A DNA stretch of 64,000 nt. Source: Alcaligenaceae bacterium SAGV5. Its GTDB lineage: Bacteria > Pseudomonadota > Gammaproteobacteria > Burkholderiales > Burkholderiaceae_B. Under the pieces are notes generated by a model. That model ran no database searches, was not told the DNA's origin, and worked only from the letters and a program-made list of their open reading frames with translations. The stretch lies in NCBI GenBank assembly GCA_009360345.1, contig SPDP01000001.1:1054001-1118000 (forward strand), in the 5' to 3' direction. Positions 28,119 through 36,165 of the stretch are shown here, in pieces (the stretch's first letter is position 1; the number at the start of each line of letters is the position of its first letter). The translations under genes and the position numbers were made by a program.

Positions 28119-29233
28119 CGCACGATCGCCTGGGATGTGGATGGCGTCGGACCTTCGGCGCGCAGCGCCTTGCGCCACCATGGCGTGCCGGGTCCGGGCG
28201 CACGCATGTCGATCCGCTCGCCCATGACCGGGGTGGTCAGCGCCACCCGGTGCGCGGCAGCCAATGCCAGGATGCGTTCGAATGGCTGTTCCCAGGGATG
28301 CAATGCCAGGTCGAACGTGCCGTTGTGGATCGGAAGCAGCCAGCGGCCGCGCAGATCGAGATGCGCCTGCAGCGTCTGTTCGGGCTGCATGTGCACGAAA
28401 GCCCAGCGCTCATCGTAGGCGCCGGTTTCCATCAAGGTCAGGTCGAAGGGGCCATAGGCATCGCCTATCTTCTTGAAACCGTCGAAGTAGCCGCTGTCGC
28501 CGCTGAAGAAGACACGCAGGCCGGCGTCCTGGATGACCCAGGAGGCCCAGAGGCTGCGGTCGCTGTCCGTCAGGCCCCGGCCGGAAAAGTGCTGGGCGGG
28601 CGTGGCGGTCAGGCGCAGGCCATCGATGTCGGCCGACTGCCACCAGTCCAGCTGTTCCACCTTGGCGGGATCGATACCCCAGGCGATCAACTGGTCGCCG
28701 ACGCCCAGCGGGGTGATGAATCGGGTGGTCTTGGCGTCCAGTTGCGCGACCGCGGCGTGGTCGAGGTGATCGTAGTGGTTGTGCGAGAGGATGACGCCCG
28801 CGATCGGTGGCAGATCCTCGATGGCGATGGGCGGCGCATGGAAGCGTGCCGGGCCGGCCCATTGCACCGGCGAGGCGCGCCTGGAAAACACGGGATCCGT
28901 CAGCCAGTAGCGCCCTCGCAGCTTCATCAGCACGGTCGAATGCCCCAGGCGATATAGGCTGTGGTCGGGCGCCGCTTCAAGCTGCGCACGATCCAGGGCG
29001 CGCACCGGGATGGGCGTATCGGGAACGGTGCCGTCCGGTTTGGCGAAAAAGAAGGTCCAGGCCAGTTTCAGTCCCTGCCACAAGCCGATGGCGGGGCGCG
29101 GGACCGGATTGTGGAAGCGTCCGTCGCGGTGCTGCGGCGATTCCGGGTAGCTGGGCAGGGCTGGGCGATGGCAGGTGGCGATGGCGGTCACGGCGAAGAT
29201 TCCGAGCAGGATGACGAGGAACAGGCGCTTCAT
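28115..29233 (-). CDS. MBL-fold metallo-hydrolase (UlaG/NAPE-PLD-like)
   Basis: 372 residues. The N-terminus is hydrophobic (about 3-22) and ends I-A-T-C, an imperfect lipobox, so the enzyme is probably exported or membrane-anchored. Metal ligands are visible in SHNHYDHLDH (HxHxDH), with further ligands in F-F-S-G-D-S-G-Y and a late His. The pattern W-L-T-D-P-V-F-S-R-R-A-S-P is typical of NAPE-PLD/RomA-type hydrolases acting on phospholipid-like or phosphodiester substrates. Divergent from the TetR gene; one copy of a 16-bp palindrome lies 18 bases before its start. Met at 29233 was preferred over 29275, whose codons overlap the palindrome. Confidence 0.87.
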   Translation of the reverse strand: MKRLFLVILLGIFAVTAIATCHRPALPSYPESPQHRDGRFHNPVPRPAIGLWQGLKLAWTFFFAKPDGTVPDTPIPVRALDRAQLEAAPDHSLYRLGHSTVLMKLRGRYWLTDPVFSRRASPVQWAGPARFHAPPIAIEDLPPIAGVILSHNHYDHLDHAAVAQLDAKTTRFITPLGVGDQLIAWGIDPAKVEQLDWWQSADIDGLRLTATPAQHFSGRGLTDSDRSLWASWVIQDAGLRVFFSGDSGYFDGFKKIGDAYGPFDLTLMETGAYDERWAFVHMQPEQTLQAHLDLRGRWLLPIHNGTFDLALHPWEQPFERILALAAAHRVALTTPVMGERIDMRAPGPGTPWWRKALRAEGPTPSTSQAIVR

Positions 29234-29251
29234 GGAAGACGTGGCATTAAT

Positions 29252-29267
29252 TACACTGCACAGTGTA
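29252..29267. promoter_or_regulatory. TetR operator, copy 1
   Basis: TACACTGCACAGTGTA is a perfect 16-bp palindrome, 18 bases upstream of the metallo-hydrolase start. An identical copy lies 35 bases away, next to the TetR gene. Almost certainly the binding site of the adjacent TetR-family repressor. Confidence 0.82.
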
Positions 29268-29286
29268 GTTTCCATTTTTCAAAAAG

Positions 29287-29302
29287 TACACTGCACAGTG
29301 TA
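29287..29302. promoter_or_regulatory. TetR operator, copy 2
   Basis: A second exact copy of TACACTGCACAGTGTA, 11 bases upstream of the TetR ATG and overlapping a TAAAAT element that could be its -10 box, consistent with autorepression. Confidence 0.82.
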
Positions 29303-29313
29303 AAATTCGTGGC

Positions 29314-29958
29314 ATGTCACCCGAAGATCAACATCCGCGCACCTCCCGGCCGACGAAGCGGCTGACCGAACGTAAACGCGAGGACATCGTGCGCGCGGCG
29401 GTGGAGGAGTTCCGCACCGCCGGCTACGAGGCGACCAGCATGGACCGCATCGCCCAGGCGGCGGGCGTGTCCAAGCGCACTGTCTACAACCACTTTCCGA
29501 GCAAGGAAGAACTGTTCGCGCTGATGCTCGAACAGCTGTGGGCGAGCAGCGCCGCCAGCGTCGATTTACCCTACCGGTCCGATCTTCCCCTGACGCAGCA
29601 ACTGCGCCAGCTATTGATGCAGAAGCTGGAACTGCTGGGCGATCCGAATTTCATCGCGCTGGCGCGGGTGGCCATGGCCGAAATCATCCATGCCCCGGAT
29701 CGGGCCCAGGACATCGTTTGCCGGATGGACGAGAAGGGAAGCGGCGTGACCGCCTGGATACAGGCGGCCATGCATGACGGGCGCCTGGCCCCGGTGGATC
29801 CGGGCTTCGCGGGCCACCAGTTGGAAGGCTTGGTGAAGAGTTTCGCGTTCTGGCCCCAGGTCACTCTCGGGCAGCCGCCGTTGGCGCGGGCCGACCGGGA
29901 GCGGGTGGCCGATTCGGCTGTCGCCATGTTCCTGGGGTATTACGCGCGGAGCGCCTGA
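29314..29958 (+). CDS. TetR/AcrR-family transcriptional repressor
   Basis: 214 residues. The N-terminal helix-turn-helix is typical (A-G-Y-E-A-T-S-M-D-R-I-A-Q-A-A-G-V-S-K-R-T-V-Y-N-H-F-P-S-K-E spread over 35-65), and the C-terminal domain resembles the AefR-like group by its overall pattern. Two identical palindromes in the upstream region link it to control of itself and of the divergent metallo-hydrolase. A CMD-family gene follows 70 bases downstream and may be co-transcribed. Confidence 0.93.
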   Translation: MSPEDQHPRTSRPTKRLTERKREDIVRAAVEEFRTAGYEATSMDRIAQAAGVSKRTVYNHFPSKEELFALMLEQLWASSAASVDLPYRSDLPLTQQLRQLLMQKLELLGDPNFIALARVAMAEIIHAPDRAQDIVCRMDEKGSGVTAWIQAAMHDGRLAPVDPGFAGHQLEGLVKSFAFWPQVTLGQPPLARADRERVADSAVAMFLGYYARSA

Positions 29959-30028
29959 ACACTCGTCGATCGATAGTGCTATCTTGGCGCCTCCCATCGT
30001 CCGACGTTTCCACAGGAGTTCCCGCAGC

Positions 30029-30544
30029 ATGCGCATCCCCCCGATCGAACCCGGTACCCGTCCCGAACTGGCCAAGCAAGAGGCCCAACTGATCGCGGAA
30101 CGCGGCCAGGTGTCGTTGTTGTACCAGGTGCTGCTGAACAGTCCGCCAGTGGCGCATGGCTGGGAGCAACTGCTCTCGGCGGTACGCAATCGCAACAGCA
30201 TCGATCCGGGCGTGCGGGAGTTGATCATCCTGCGGGTGGCGATCCTGAACGGCGCCCACTACGAATTCGAGGCTCACGTGCCGCATGCCTTGAAGGCCGG
30301 CGTGTCGCGGGAGGCGATCGACGCGGTGCGCGATTTCAAGCCGGGCTCCCCCGCCTTCACCGAGGCGCAGGCCATTGCCCTGGAGCTGGCCGATGCGATG
30401 ACCCGCGACATCGCGGTGCCAGACGAGCTGTACGAGCGCGCCACGCGGGGGATGAGCGAGCACCAGAAGGTCGACATCCTGGTCACGGTGGCGGCTTACA
30501 ACATGGTGTCGCGGTTCCTGATCGCGGCACGGATGACGCACTGA
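30029..30544 (+). CDS. Carboxymuconolactone decarboxylase (CMD)-family protein without CxxC
   Basis: 171 residues, one AhpD/CMD-like domain. The helix that carries the CxxC-x3-H motif in AhpD-type peroxidases here reads N-G-A-H-Y-E-F-E-A-H-V: both cysteines are replaced while the His is kept. A thiol-based peroxidase function is therefore unlikely; this Cys-less version is common among uncharacterised CMD proteins. ATG 30029 has AGGAG about 10 bases upstream. It follows the TetR gene and is convergent with the lipid cluster. Confidence 0.85.
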   Translation: MRIPPIEPGTRPELAKQEAQLIAERGQVSLLYQVLLNSPPVAHGWEQLLSAVRNRNSIDPGVRELIILRVAILNGAHYEFEAHVPHALKAGVSREAIDAVRDFKPGSPAFTEAQAIALELADAMTRDIAVPDELYERATRGMSEHQKVDILVTVAAYNMVSRFLIAARMTH

Positions 30545-30587
30545 GGCCGGGAGGCCGGGCGCCGGCGGCCGGGTGGCTGGGCGGTGC

Positions 30588-31472
30588 CTACGCGTCTCCT
30601 TCACGCGCGGCTTTCCTGTCCATCAACAGGCTGTGCAGCATCTCCGTCGACAGGCCATGCAGCACCAGCCGGTACCCCGCCCGCAAAGTCGACATCGGCA
30701 CCAGCGGATGCTTGTTGTTGACCAGGATGAGATGCTCCGGCGCGCCCATCAGCCTGGCGGCGTAGATGCCTATGGTCTCGTCCAGTTGCAGCGAGTTGGC
30801 GGCGCGCCAGAAGTCGTTGTCGGTCAGCATCAGCTGGTACAGCGGCGTGAAGAGTTCGATCGCGCTTTGCAGGTCCAGGAAGTTCAGCCGTGTGCGCGGC
30901 ATGTCCTCCAGCCGCAGGCCCGGGTCGCGGATCATGGAAAAATCCACGCGGGCCGGTGGGTGCATCTCGACACCGGCGTCGCGCAGGGCCTGGTTCAGGC
31001 GGATGACGAAGTTGAATAGGTTCAGATCGTGTTTGACGAACAGGTCGTCCTTCAGGTCGTCGATGTTCCTCGGTTCCAGCGGCGTGGTGGTGATCGGCAC
31101 CGGTGAGTTCGCCGCGATGAATGCCAGGATCTGCGCCCCCAGGTGGAAGTGGCGCAGGATCAGCCAGTTCGCCTCGGGCGAGACGAAGCGCGTGAGCCCC
31201 CACGCCAGCACGCGGTGCAGCAGCCGGGAGTGCGACCAACTGCGCGGCAGGAAGATCTTGAGCACCTGGATCAGGATGATGAAGCCGCGCGCGATGGGGC
31301 GCAGCAGGGGCAGCAGGTACTGGCGCGAGTTGCTGCTGGAATCGGTCAGCCAGCTTTTCTTGACCTCGTCGGGCAGGGGGGTGCTGCGGTCCAGGTACAG
31401 GGCCAGCCAGGGATTGGGGTCGGCGGGGTCGTGCGCCTTGGCCAGGAAGTCGGGGTCTTTTCTTTTTCTCAT
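30588..31472 (-). CDS. Unrecognised protein, last gene of the KAS III/di-iron cluster
   Basis: 294 residues; I do not recognise the family. It is rich in helix-forming and hydrophobic residues, with a likely membrane-associated stretch at about 53-76 (L-L-P-L-L-R-P-I-A-R-G-F-I-I-L-I-Q-V) and a His-containing segment L-I-L-R-H-F-H-L-G-A-Q at 104-114. Further conserved-looking positions are V-K-H-D-L-N-L-F-N-F (146-155) and a Lys/His-rich V-N-N-K-H-P-L-V-P-M near the end. Its ATG overlaps the TGA of the KAS III fusion gene (ATGA, 31469-31472), so the two are translated together. It may be an accessory or enzyme of the same lipid pathway; no catalytic role is claimed. Confidence 0.8.
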   Translation of the reverse strand: MRKRKDPDFLAKAHDPADPNPWLALYLDRSTPLPDEVKKSWLTDSSSNSRQYLLPLLRPIARGFIILIQVLKIFLPRSWSHSRLLHRVLAWGLTRFVSPEANWLILRHFHLGAQILAFIAANSPVPITTTPLEPRNIDDLKDDLFVKHDLNLFNFVIRLNQALRDAGVEMHPPARVDFSMIRDPGLRLEDMPRTRLNFLDLQSAIELFTPLYQLMLTDNDFWRAANSLQLDETIGIYAARLMGAPEHLILVNNKHPLVPMSTLRAGYRLVLHGLSTEMLHSLLMDRKAAREGDA

Positions 31473-33385
31473 CGGGCCTCGTCCTCCATGACGTGGTGGA
31501 ATTGCATCAGGTACAGGGCCGCGGTGTGGCGGGCGGTGTCGATGATGCGCCGGGCGGCGTTCCCGGCGGGGTCGCAGTCCAGGGCCAGTTCGACGGCGGC
31601 CAGCCAGCGGGCCAGGTGGTTTTCGTCGTTGTGGCCGTGGTATTCCAGGAAGCGGTAGGTGTCCGGCGGCAGCGGCAGGCTGGCCTTGAGCAGCGGCAGC
31701 AGGGCGGGGATGATGCGCTGGCCGGTCCCTTCGATGATGTAGATGGCGCCCAGGAGACCGATCGGATCGCGCGTGGCGGCCAGACCGTGCAGGTAGGCGT
31801 TCAAGGCCTCGCCGCCAGGGTTGCGGCGCAGGGCGTCGAGGTCGTCGATGCGGCCGCCGGCGTTCCGGTAGTCCTGGAACAGGATCTTGAAGTCATTCTG
31901 TTCTTCTCCCGCATGGGTCTCGATCAAGGCGGCCAGGGGCTGGTAGTCCGGCCCCAGCGAGGCCACGCCCTCGCGCATCCATTTGCTGCCTTCGCGGACC
32001 TGGGGAATCCAGTTTTCCATCCAGGTCAGGTAGTCGGCGGCCTGGAAGCGGCGGGTGCGCAGCTTGTGCACGACAGGAGTGCGCCAGACGCGCGAGCGGT
32101 AGTCGTGCCAGATGGAGGCCAGTTCGGTCAGCAGCGGCCCCAGTTCCGGCGATGCGGTGGCCGGGTCATGGGGCGGGGCGATGGGGTCGGTGTCGGGCGC
32201 GTCGGCCACGCGCGTCACGCGTGGAGCGGCAGCCGTGGCGGGCGCGGCATCCAGGCTTTCCACTTCCCACAGCATGTAGGCGGTGGTGAAGCGCCCGGAC
32301 TCGGGGATGTAGCAAAGGATCTGCTGGCCGGGTTCCACGGCGCGCGTCTCCAGGAATTCGGCCAGCATGATCAGGATGGACGCGGCGCCGGTATTGCCGC
32401 GCCAGGCGAGGTTGCTGTACCAGCGTTCGTGCGGGATTTCCAGGCCGGCTTTCTCCAGCAGGTCCTTGACGACGGGGATGAATTTCTCGGACGAGTAGTG
32501 GCACAGGAAGTGATCGATCCGGTCGGACCGGACCCAGCCGTCCCGCGCGAGACGGGCGTACTCGTGGATGCCGATGTCGAACAGGTGGGGCAGCAGGCGG
32601 ATGTCCTGGCGCAGCGCCAGCGCGCCGTCGGCTTCCGCCTCGGTCCACGAGGGGTAGTCCAGGTGCACGCGTTCGCGGTCCGCCGACAGGCCCAGTTGCA
32701 TGCATACCGGATAGTCGCCCGAGAACGAGCGCTGGTGCACCCATTTCAGTTTCAGGCGCATGCCCCGCGAGGCGCCGGGCAGCGCCGAGCCCGCGTTGCC
32801 CAGCAGCAGCGCGCCGGCGCCGTCCGACAGCATCCAGCGCAGGAAGTGGGAGTCGAAGTCGGCATCGTAGCCGCGCGCGGTGAAGCGTGAACGTTTGAAC
32901 AGCCGCGAGGGTAGTTCACTGGCCACCGCCAGGGCGCGGTCGTGGCCGCCCATTTCCACGGCCTGGGCGGCGGCCTGGATGGCCGAGACGCCGGCGGCGC
33001 AGATGCCGTGCACCGATAGCGTTTCCATGGGGTGGGCGGCCAGTTCGCCCTGGATCATGTTGGCGAAGCCGGGCATCAGGGCGTCGCCGCCCGAGCTGCC
33101 GCTGGCCAGCAGCGACACGTCGGCCAGGCGGGCGTCGGCGCGCCGCAGGCAGTCCTGGATGGCATGGACGGCCATCCTGGCGTTGCTGTACACGGTGGCG
33201 CCCTCGGCGTCGATGGCGTAGTAGCGCTGCTTGATGCCGTTCTCGGCCAGGATGCGCTGCTTGATGCGTCCGGAGATGCGGTTCAGGGGCGCGATGTAGC
33301 GGTCCAGTTCATCGTTGGACACCGGCTGGCCGGGCATGAAGTAGCCGGCGCTTTGCAGGTAGACGCGGTCGAAGGCGATGGGCAT
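31469..33385 (-). CDS. KAS III (thiolase fold) fused to haem-oxygenase-like putative di-iron oxidase
   Basis: 638 residues. Residues 1-380 form a complete 3-oxoacyl-ACP synthase III-type condensing enzyme with the Cys-His-Asn triad at C129 (S-V-H-G-I-C-A-A-G), H296 (F-L-C-H-Y-S-S) and N331 (W-R-G-N-T-G). A Pro/Ala/Asp-rich linker (381-415) leads to an all-helical domain (416-638) that looks like the haem-oxygenase-like fold used by UndA-type di-iron oxidases. Candidate metal ligands are E465, H491 and E494 (THAGEEQND), E552 (IIEGTG), and D587/H590 (HGHNDENH). The fusion suggests that the condensed beta-keto product is passed to an oxidative or decarboxylating step. It sits between two membrane di-iron enzymes and an unknown protein. 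One continuous frame; no frameshift is needed. Confidence 0.82.
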   Translation of the reverse strand: MPIAFDRVYLQSAGYFMPGQPVSNDELDRYIAPLNRISGRIKQRILAENGIKQRYYAIDAEGATVYSNARMAVHAIQDCLRRADARLADVSLLASGSSGGDALMPGFANMIQGELAAHPMETLSVHGICAAGVSAIQAAAQAVEMGGHDRALAVASELPSRLFKRSRFTARGYDADFDSHFLRWMLSDGAGALLLGNAGSALPGASRGMRLKLKWVHQRSFSGDYPVCMQLGLSADRERVHLDYPSWTEAEADGALALRQDIRLLPHLFDIGIHEYARLARDGWVRSDRIDHFLCHYSSEKFIPVVKDLLEKAGLEIPHERWYSNLAWRGNTGAASILIMLAEFLETRAVEPGQQILCYIPESGRFTTAYMLWEVESLDAAPATAAAPRVTRVADAPDTDPIAPPHDPATASPELGPLLTELASIWHDYRSRVWRTPVVHKLRTRRFQAADYLTWMENWIPQVREGSKWMREGVASLGPDYQPLAALIETHAGEEQNDFKILFQDYRNAGGRIDDLDALRRNPGGEALNAYLHGLAATRDPIGLLGAIYIIEGTGQRIIPALLPLLKASLPLPPDTYRFLEYHGHNDENHLARWLAAVELALDCDPAGNAARRIIDTARHTAALYLMQFHHVMEDEAR

Positions 33386-33411
33386 GGGGTTCTCTTGAAG
33401 GGCGCGGCGGC

Positions 33412-34335
33412 CTAGCGTGGCGTGGCCTGTGTCATCAGGGGCCGCGAGCGAAAGCGCGCGCTGAAGGTCCCCAGGATGAAGACGCGGAACATGTAGGGCG
33501 CGAGGCCGCGTTCGCTCAGCGCTACCGGCACGCGATGCCGGTAGCGCCGGTGGTGCAGGCCGGTCAGCTCGGACCAGTGGGCGCGCGAGTGTTCATGGTG
33601 GGCGGTGTGCAGGCCGATGTTGAACAGCAGCGGGTTGACCAATCCTTCGAAGTTGCGGGCATAGCCCAGCGCGCGGCCGCGCGCGGGGCCGCCGTCGGCA
33701 TGCGCGTGTTGCAGGTAGTTGGTCGCCAGCAGCCAGTGCAGGCCGTGCAGTTGCGGCACGATCACGAACACCAGGGCCTTGGCCGGGTTCAGCGCCAGCA
33801 GCCCGGCCCACAGGCCCAGCCAGGCGGCGTACTGGGCCATGCAGTAGCGCCAGGCGCCGGGCCAGTGCCGATACAGGCGGCACAGCCAGCGGACGAAAGC
33901 GGGGTAGAGCACCCAGACTGCCTGTACGGGGTGTGCCAGATAGCCCCACAGGTGATTGGTGTCGCCGCCGAAGCGATAAGTGCGCGCGATGTCTTGCGGA
34001 CCATGCCGGTGGCGATGGTGGTTGGCCACGTGCGCGGGATGGAACACGAAGGTCGGGTGTCCCTGCAATAGCGTGATCCAGAAATCGGTGGCGCGGTTGG
34101 CCCGGCGGCCACGCCACATCCGCACGTGGGTGTGGTTGTGGTGGATGACGCCTATGCCCAGGGTCAGGAACAGCATCAGCGCGTAGAGCGGCAGCGAAAA
34201 ACCGTGGCGCCATTGCCAGGCGGCCAGTGCCGGCAGGGCGGCCAGGTACAGCAGGCTTTGCCAGTCGCGGCGGTTGCGCAGCGTGGGCAGCAGGGGGCGT
34301 CCGCTATTCATGGCCGTCCGCGGCCCTGCGTTCAT
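33412..34335 (-). CDS. Fatty-acid desaturase-family membrane protein
   Basis: 307 residues with hydrophobic segments near 26-63 and 170-200. The three His clusters of integral-membrane di-iron desaturases are present: H-H-N-H-T-H (65-70), H-V-A-N-H-H-R-H-R-H (102-111) and H-T-A-H-H-E-H (243-249). The overall form is closer to the AlkB/desaturase group than to acyl-CoA delta-9 desaturases. The start could also be Met at 34311, which overlaps the sterol-desaturase-like gene by 8 bases; 34335 has GAAGG just upstream. It precedes the KAS III fusion gene by 26 bases and should desaturate, hydroxylate or otherwise oxidise the lipid chain. Confidence 0.9.
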   Translation of the reverse strand: MNAGPRTAMNSGRPLLPTLRNRRDWQSLLYLAALPALAAWQWRHGFSLPLYALMLFLTLGIGVIHHNHTHVRMWRGRRANRATDFWITLLQGHPTFVFHPAHVANHHRHRHGPQDIARTYRFGGDTNHLWGYLAHPVQAVWVLYPAFVRWLCRLYRHWPGAWRYCMAQYAAWLGLWAGLLALNPAKALVFVIVPQLHGLHWLLATNYLQHAHADGGPARGRALGYARNFEGLVNPLLFNIGLHTAHHEHSRAHWSELTGLHHRRYRHRVPVALSERGLAPYMFRVFILGTFSARFRSRPLMTQATPR

Positions 34336-35077
34336 GGACCTTCAACAGGAGCGCCGCCGCGTCCGCCCGCAGGCGCGTGCGGAACAGGCGGTCCATGAAG
34401 GTGAACTGGAACCCGTAGTTCCCGTTGAAGCAGGCATGGTGCAGATGATGCCGGCGGCTCGCGGCGAACCAGTGGGCGTAGGACACCCGGGGGAAGAAGT
34501 CGTAGTTGGCGTGGCCGATGCAGTTGAAGAACAGGCTGAACAGCGGCACCGAGGCCAGCGACCAGAAACTGAAGTCGTGCACCACCATGGGCAGCAGGAT
34601 GACGTTGCCCAGCATCAGGGCCTCGATCGGATGAAAACTGTAGGTCGAGAACGGCGTCGTGACGATGGAGCGGTGATGGGGAAGGTGGAAGCGGCGCAGC
34701 AGCTTCGTATGCAGCAGGCGGTGGTTGATCCAGAAGTGCACGTCGTTCCAGGCCACCAGGGCCAGGATCTCCAGCGCGATCTTCCCCCCGCTGGCGGCGG
34801 GATCCAGCCGGGCCCAGCCCAGTTGCAGCAGGCCCCACGGAAAGATCATGCCGGTGCCGAACAGCAGGATGGACATGCCCGATTGGAGTAATTCGCGGCG
34901 CAACTGGCCCGGCGCGAGCGGGCGGGGGTCCAGCGGACGTCCGAGGCCCAGCGCGGGCAGCAGGTGGCGGGTAAGCAGCCAGGTCGCGGCGCCGAACAGC
35001 AGGTAGATACCACCGAAGAACAGCAGGCCTGCCAGCATGACCTGCCATGCCGATAGCTCCTGGAAGGCTTGGCCCAT
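34304..35077 (-). CDS. Sterol desaturase / fatty-acid hydroxylase superfamily protein
   Basis: 257 residues, several membrane segments (about 13-36, 66-85, 100-112, 155-188). His motifs for a di-iron centre are visible: H-F-W-I-N-H (114-119), H-L-P-H-H (131-135) and R-R-H-H-L-H-H (208-214). The family hydroxylates or desaturates lipids such as fatty acids and sterols and also includes aldehyde-handling relatives. It opens the four-gene minus-strand cluster; the 160 bases before it are shared with the divergent racemase gene. Confidence 0.9.
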   Translation of the reverse strand: MGQAFQELSAWQVMLAGLLFFGGIYLLFGAATWLLTRHLLPALGLGRPLDPRPLAPGQLRRELLQSGMSILLFGTGMIFPWGLLQLGWARLDPAASGGKIALEILALVAWNDVHFWINHRLLHTKLLRRFHLPHHRSIVTTPFSTYSFHPIEALMLGNVILLPMVVHDFSFWSLASVPLFSLFFNCIGHANYDFFPRVSYAHWFAASRRHHLHHACFNGNYGFQFTFMDRLFRTRLRADAAALLLKVHERRAADGHE

Positions 35078-35237
35078 GGATCGTTGTCGTTGTGATGCCG
35101 GGAACGGCCCCTATGATAAGCAATCCGCCAGGCCGATCGCGGCCGCGGGGCGGGATGTCGATTGCACTGGCCGAACAAATTCATTACAAAATGTTGGCGC
35201 AATCCACGGGCCGCCGATGTCCGGCGCTGGAGCACAT

Positions 35238-35933
35238 ATGAAGACCCTGGGCCTGATAGGCGGAATGAGCTGGGAATCCACCATTCCCTATTACCGGCAG
35301 ATCAACGAAGCCGTCAAACAGCGCCTGGGCGGCCTGCACTCGGCGCGGCTGGTGCTGTACAGCGTGGATTTCCACGAGATCGAGCAGTTGCAGCACGCCG
35401 GCCAGTGGGAGCGGGCGGGCGCGGTGCTGGCGGACGCCGCGCAGCGGCTGGAGCGGGCCGGCGCCGCAGGCATCGTGCTGTGTACCAACACGATGCACAA
35501 GGTGGCGGCGCAGATCGAGCAGGCGGTGGCCATTCCGCTGCTGCACATCGCCGATCCGACCGCGCAGGCCCTGGGCGCCGAAGGATATGCCACCGTCGGG
35601 CTGCTGGGTACGCGTTTCACGATGGAACAGGATTTCTATCGGGCCCGCCTGGAAAAGCGGCACGGCTTGACGGTCCTGGTCCCGGACGAGGCCGACCGCG
35701 CCACGGTGCATCGCATCATCTACGAAGAGCTTTGCCTGGGCCGCATCCTGGACGCGTCGCGCGCGGCCTATCTATCCATCATCCGCCGCCTGCGGGACAA
35801 CGGCGCGCAGGCCATCATCCTGGGCTGCACCGAAATCTCGCTGCTGGTGGAGCCCGGACATGTGGACGCGCCCCTGTTCGACACCACGCGCCTGCATGCG
35901 CTCCACGCGGCGGAGTGGGCCCTGAGCCCCTAG
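35238..35933 (+). CDS. Aspartate/glutamate racemase-family protein (YgeA type)
   Basis: 231 residues. PLP-independent amino-acid racemase fold with both Cys motifs: V-L-C-T-N-T-M-H (about 80-87) and L-G-C-T-E-I (about 190-196). The N-terminal M-K-T-L-G-L-I-G-G-M-S-W-E-S-T matches the YgeA/aspartate racemase family. The substrate may be broader than aspartate. It is divergent from the lipid cluster and not obviously part of it. Confidence 0.9.
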   Translation: MKTLGLIGGMSWESTIPYYRQINEAVKQRLGGLHSARLVLYSVDFHEIEQLQHAGQWERAGAVLADAAQRLERAGAAGIVLCTNTMHKVAAQIEQAVAIPLLHIADPTAQALGAEGYATVGLLGTRFTMEQDFYRARLEKRHGLTVLVPDEADRATVHRIIYEELCLGRILDASRAAYLSIIRRLRDNGAQAIILGCTEISLLVEPGHVDAPLFDTTRLHALHAAEWALSP

Positions 35934-36125
35934 GACGCCGGTGCCCAGCCTGGTTTTCCAGCGGGGTTATATTAAAATCCAATGACTCGCTCGGTAACAC
36001 AAGGAGCACCCAGGCCTCCTGTCGCATACGGTCACGTGGAGCATTCCCCATGTCAGCTTCCCCTGCAGAACACCACCCCCTGCCCAGGGCCCCGCGGATC
36101 CGGCTCCGCCGGTCCGCCAGTGCCG

Positions 36126-36160
36126 CCCCCCGGGGAGCGCGCGTCAGCGCGTAGGGGGGG
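36126..36160 (+). promoter_or_regulatory. GC-rich hairpin covering the AraC-gene ribosome binding site
   Basis: Six C (36126-36131) can pair with the G-run at 36154-36160 that serves as Shine-Dalgarno for the ATG at 36166; an inner CGCGC-GTCA-GCGCG stem (36138-36151) supports it. The element may limit translation. Similar GC-rich hairpins also occur as dispersed intergenic repeats in this bacterial group. Confidence 0.4.
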
Positions 36161-36165
36161 ACCTC

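Noticed and set aside
31469..33385. KAS III and haem-oxygenase-like parts as a frameshift or assembly join
   Set aside because: A single frame runs through a plausible flexible linker, both halves are complete, and ends on both sides couple normally to neighbouring genes.
30588..35077. Polyyne or aryl-polyene biosynthesis cluster
   Set aside because: Those clusters carry an ACP, an acyl-AMP ligase and several desaturases or ketosynthase pairs; none of these partners is present.
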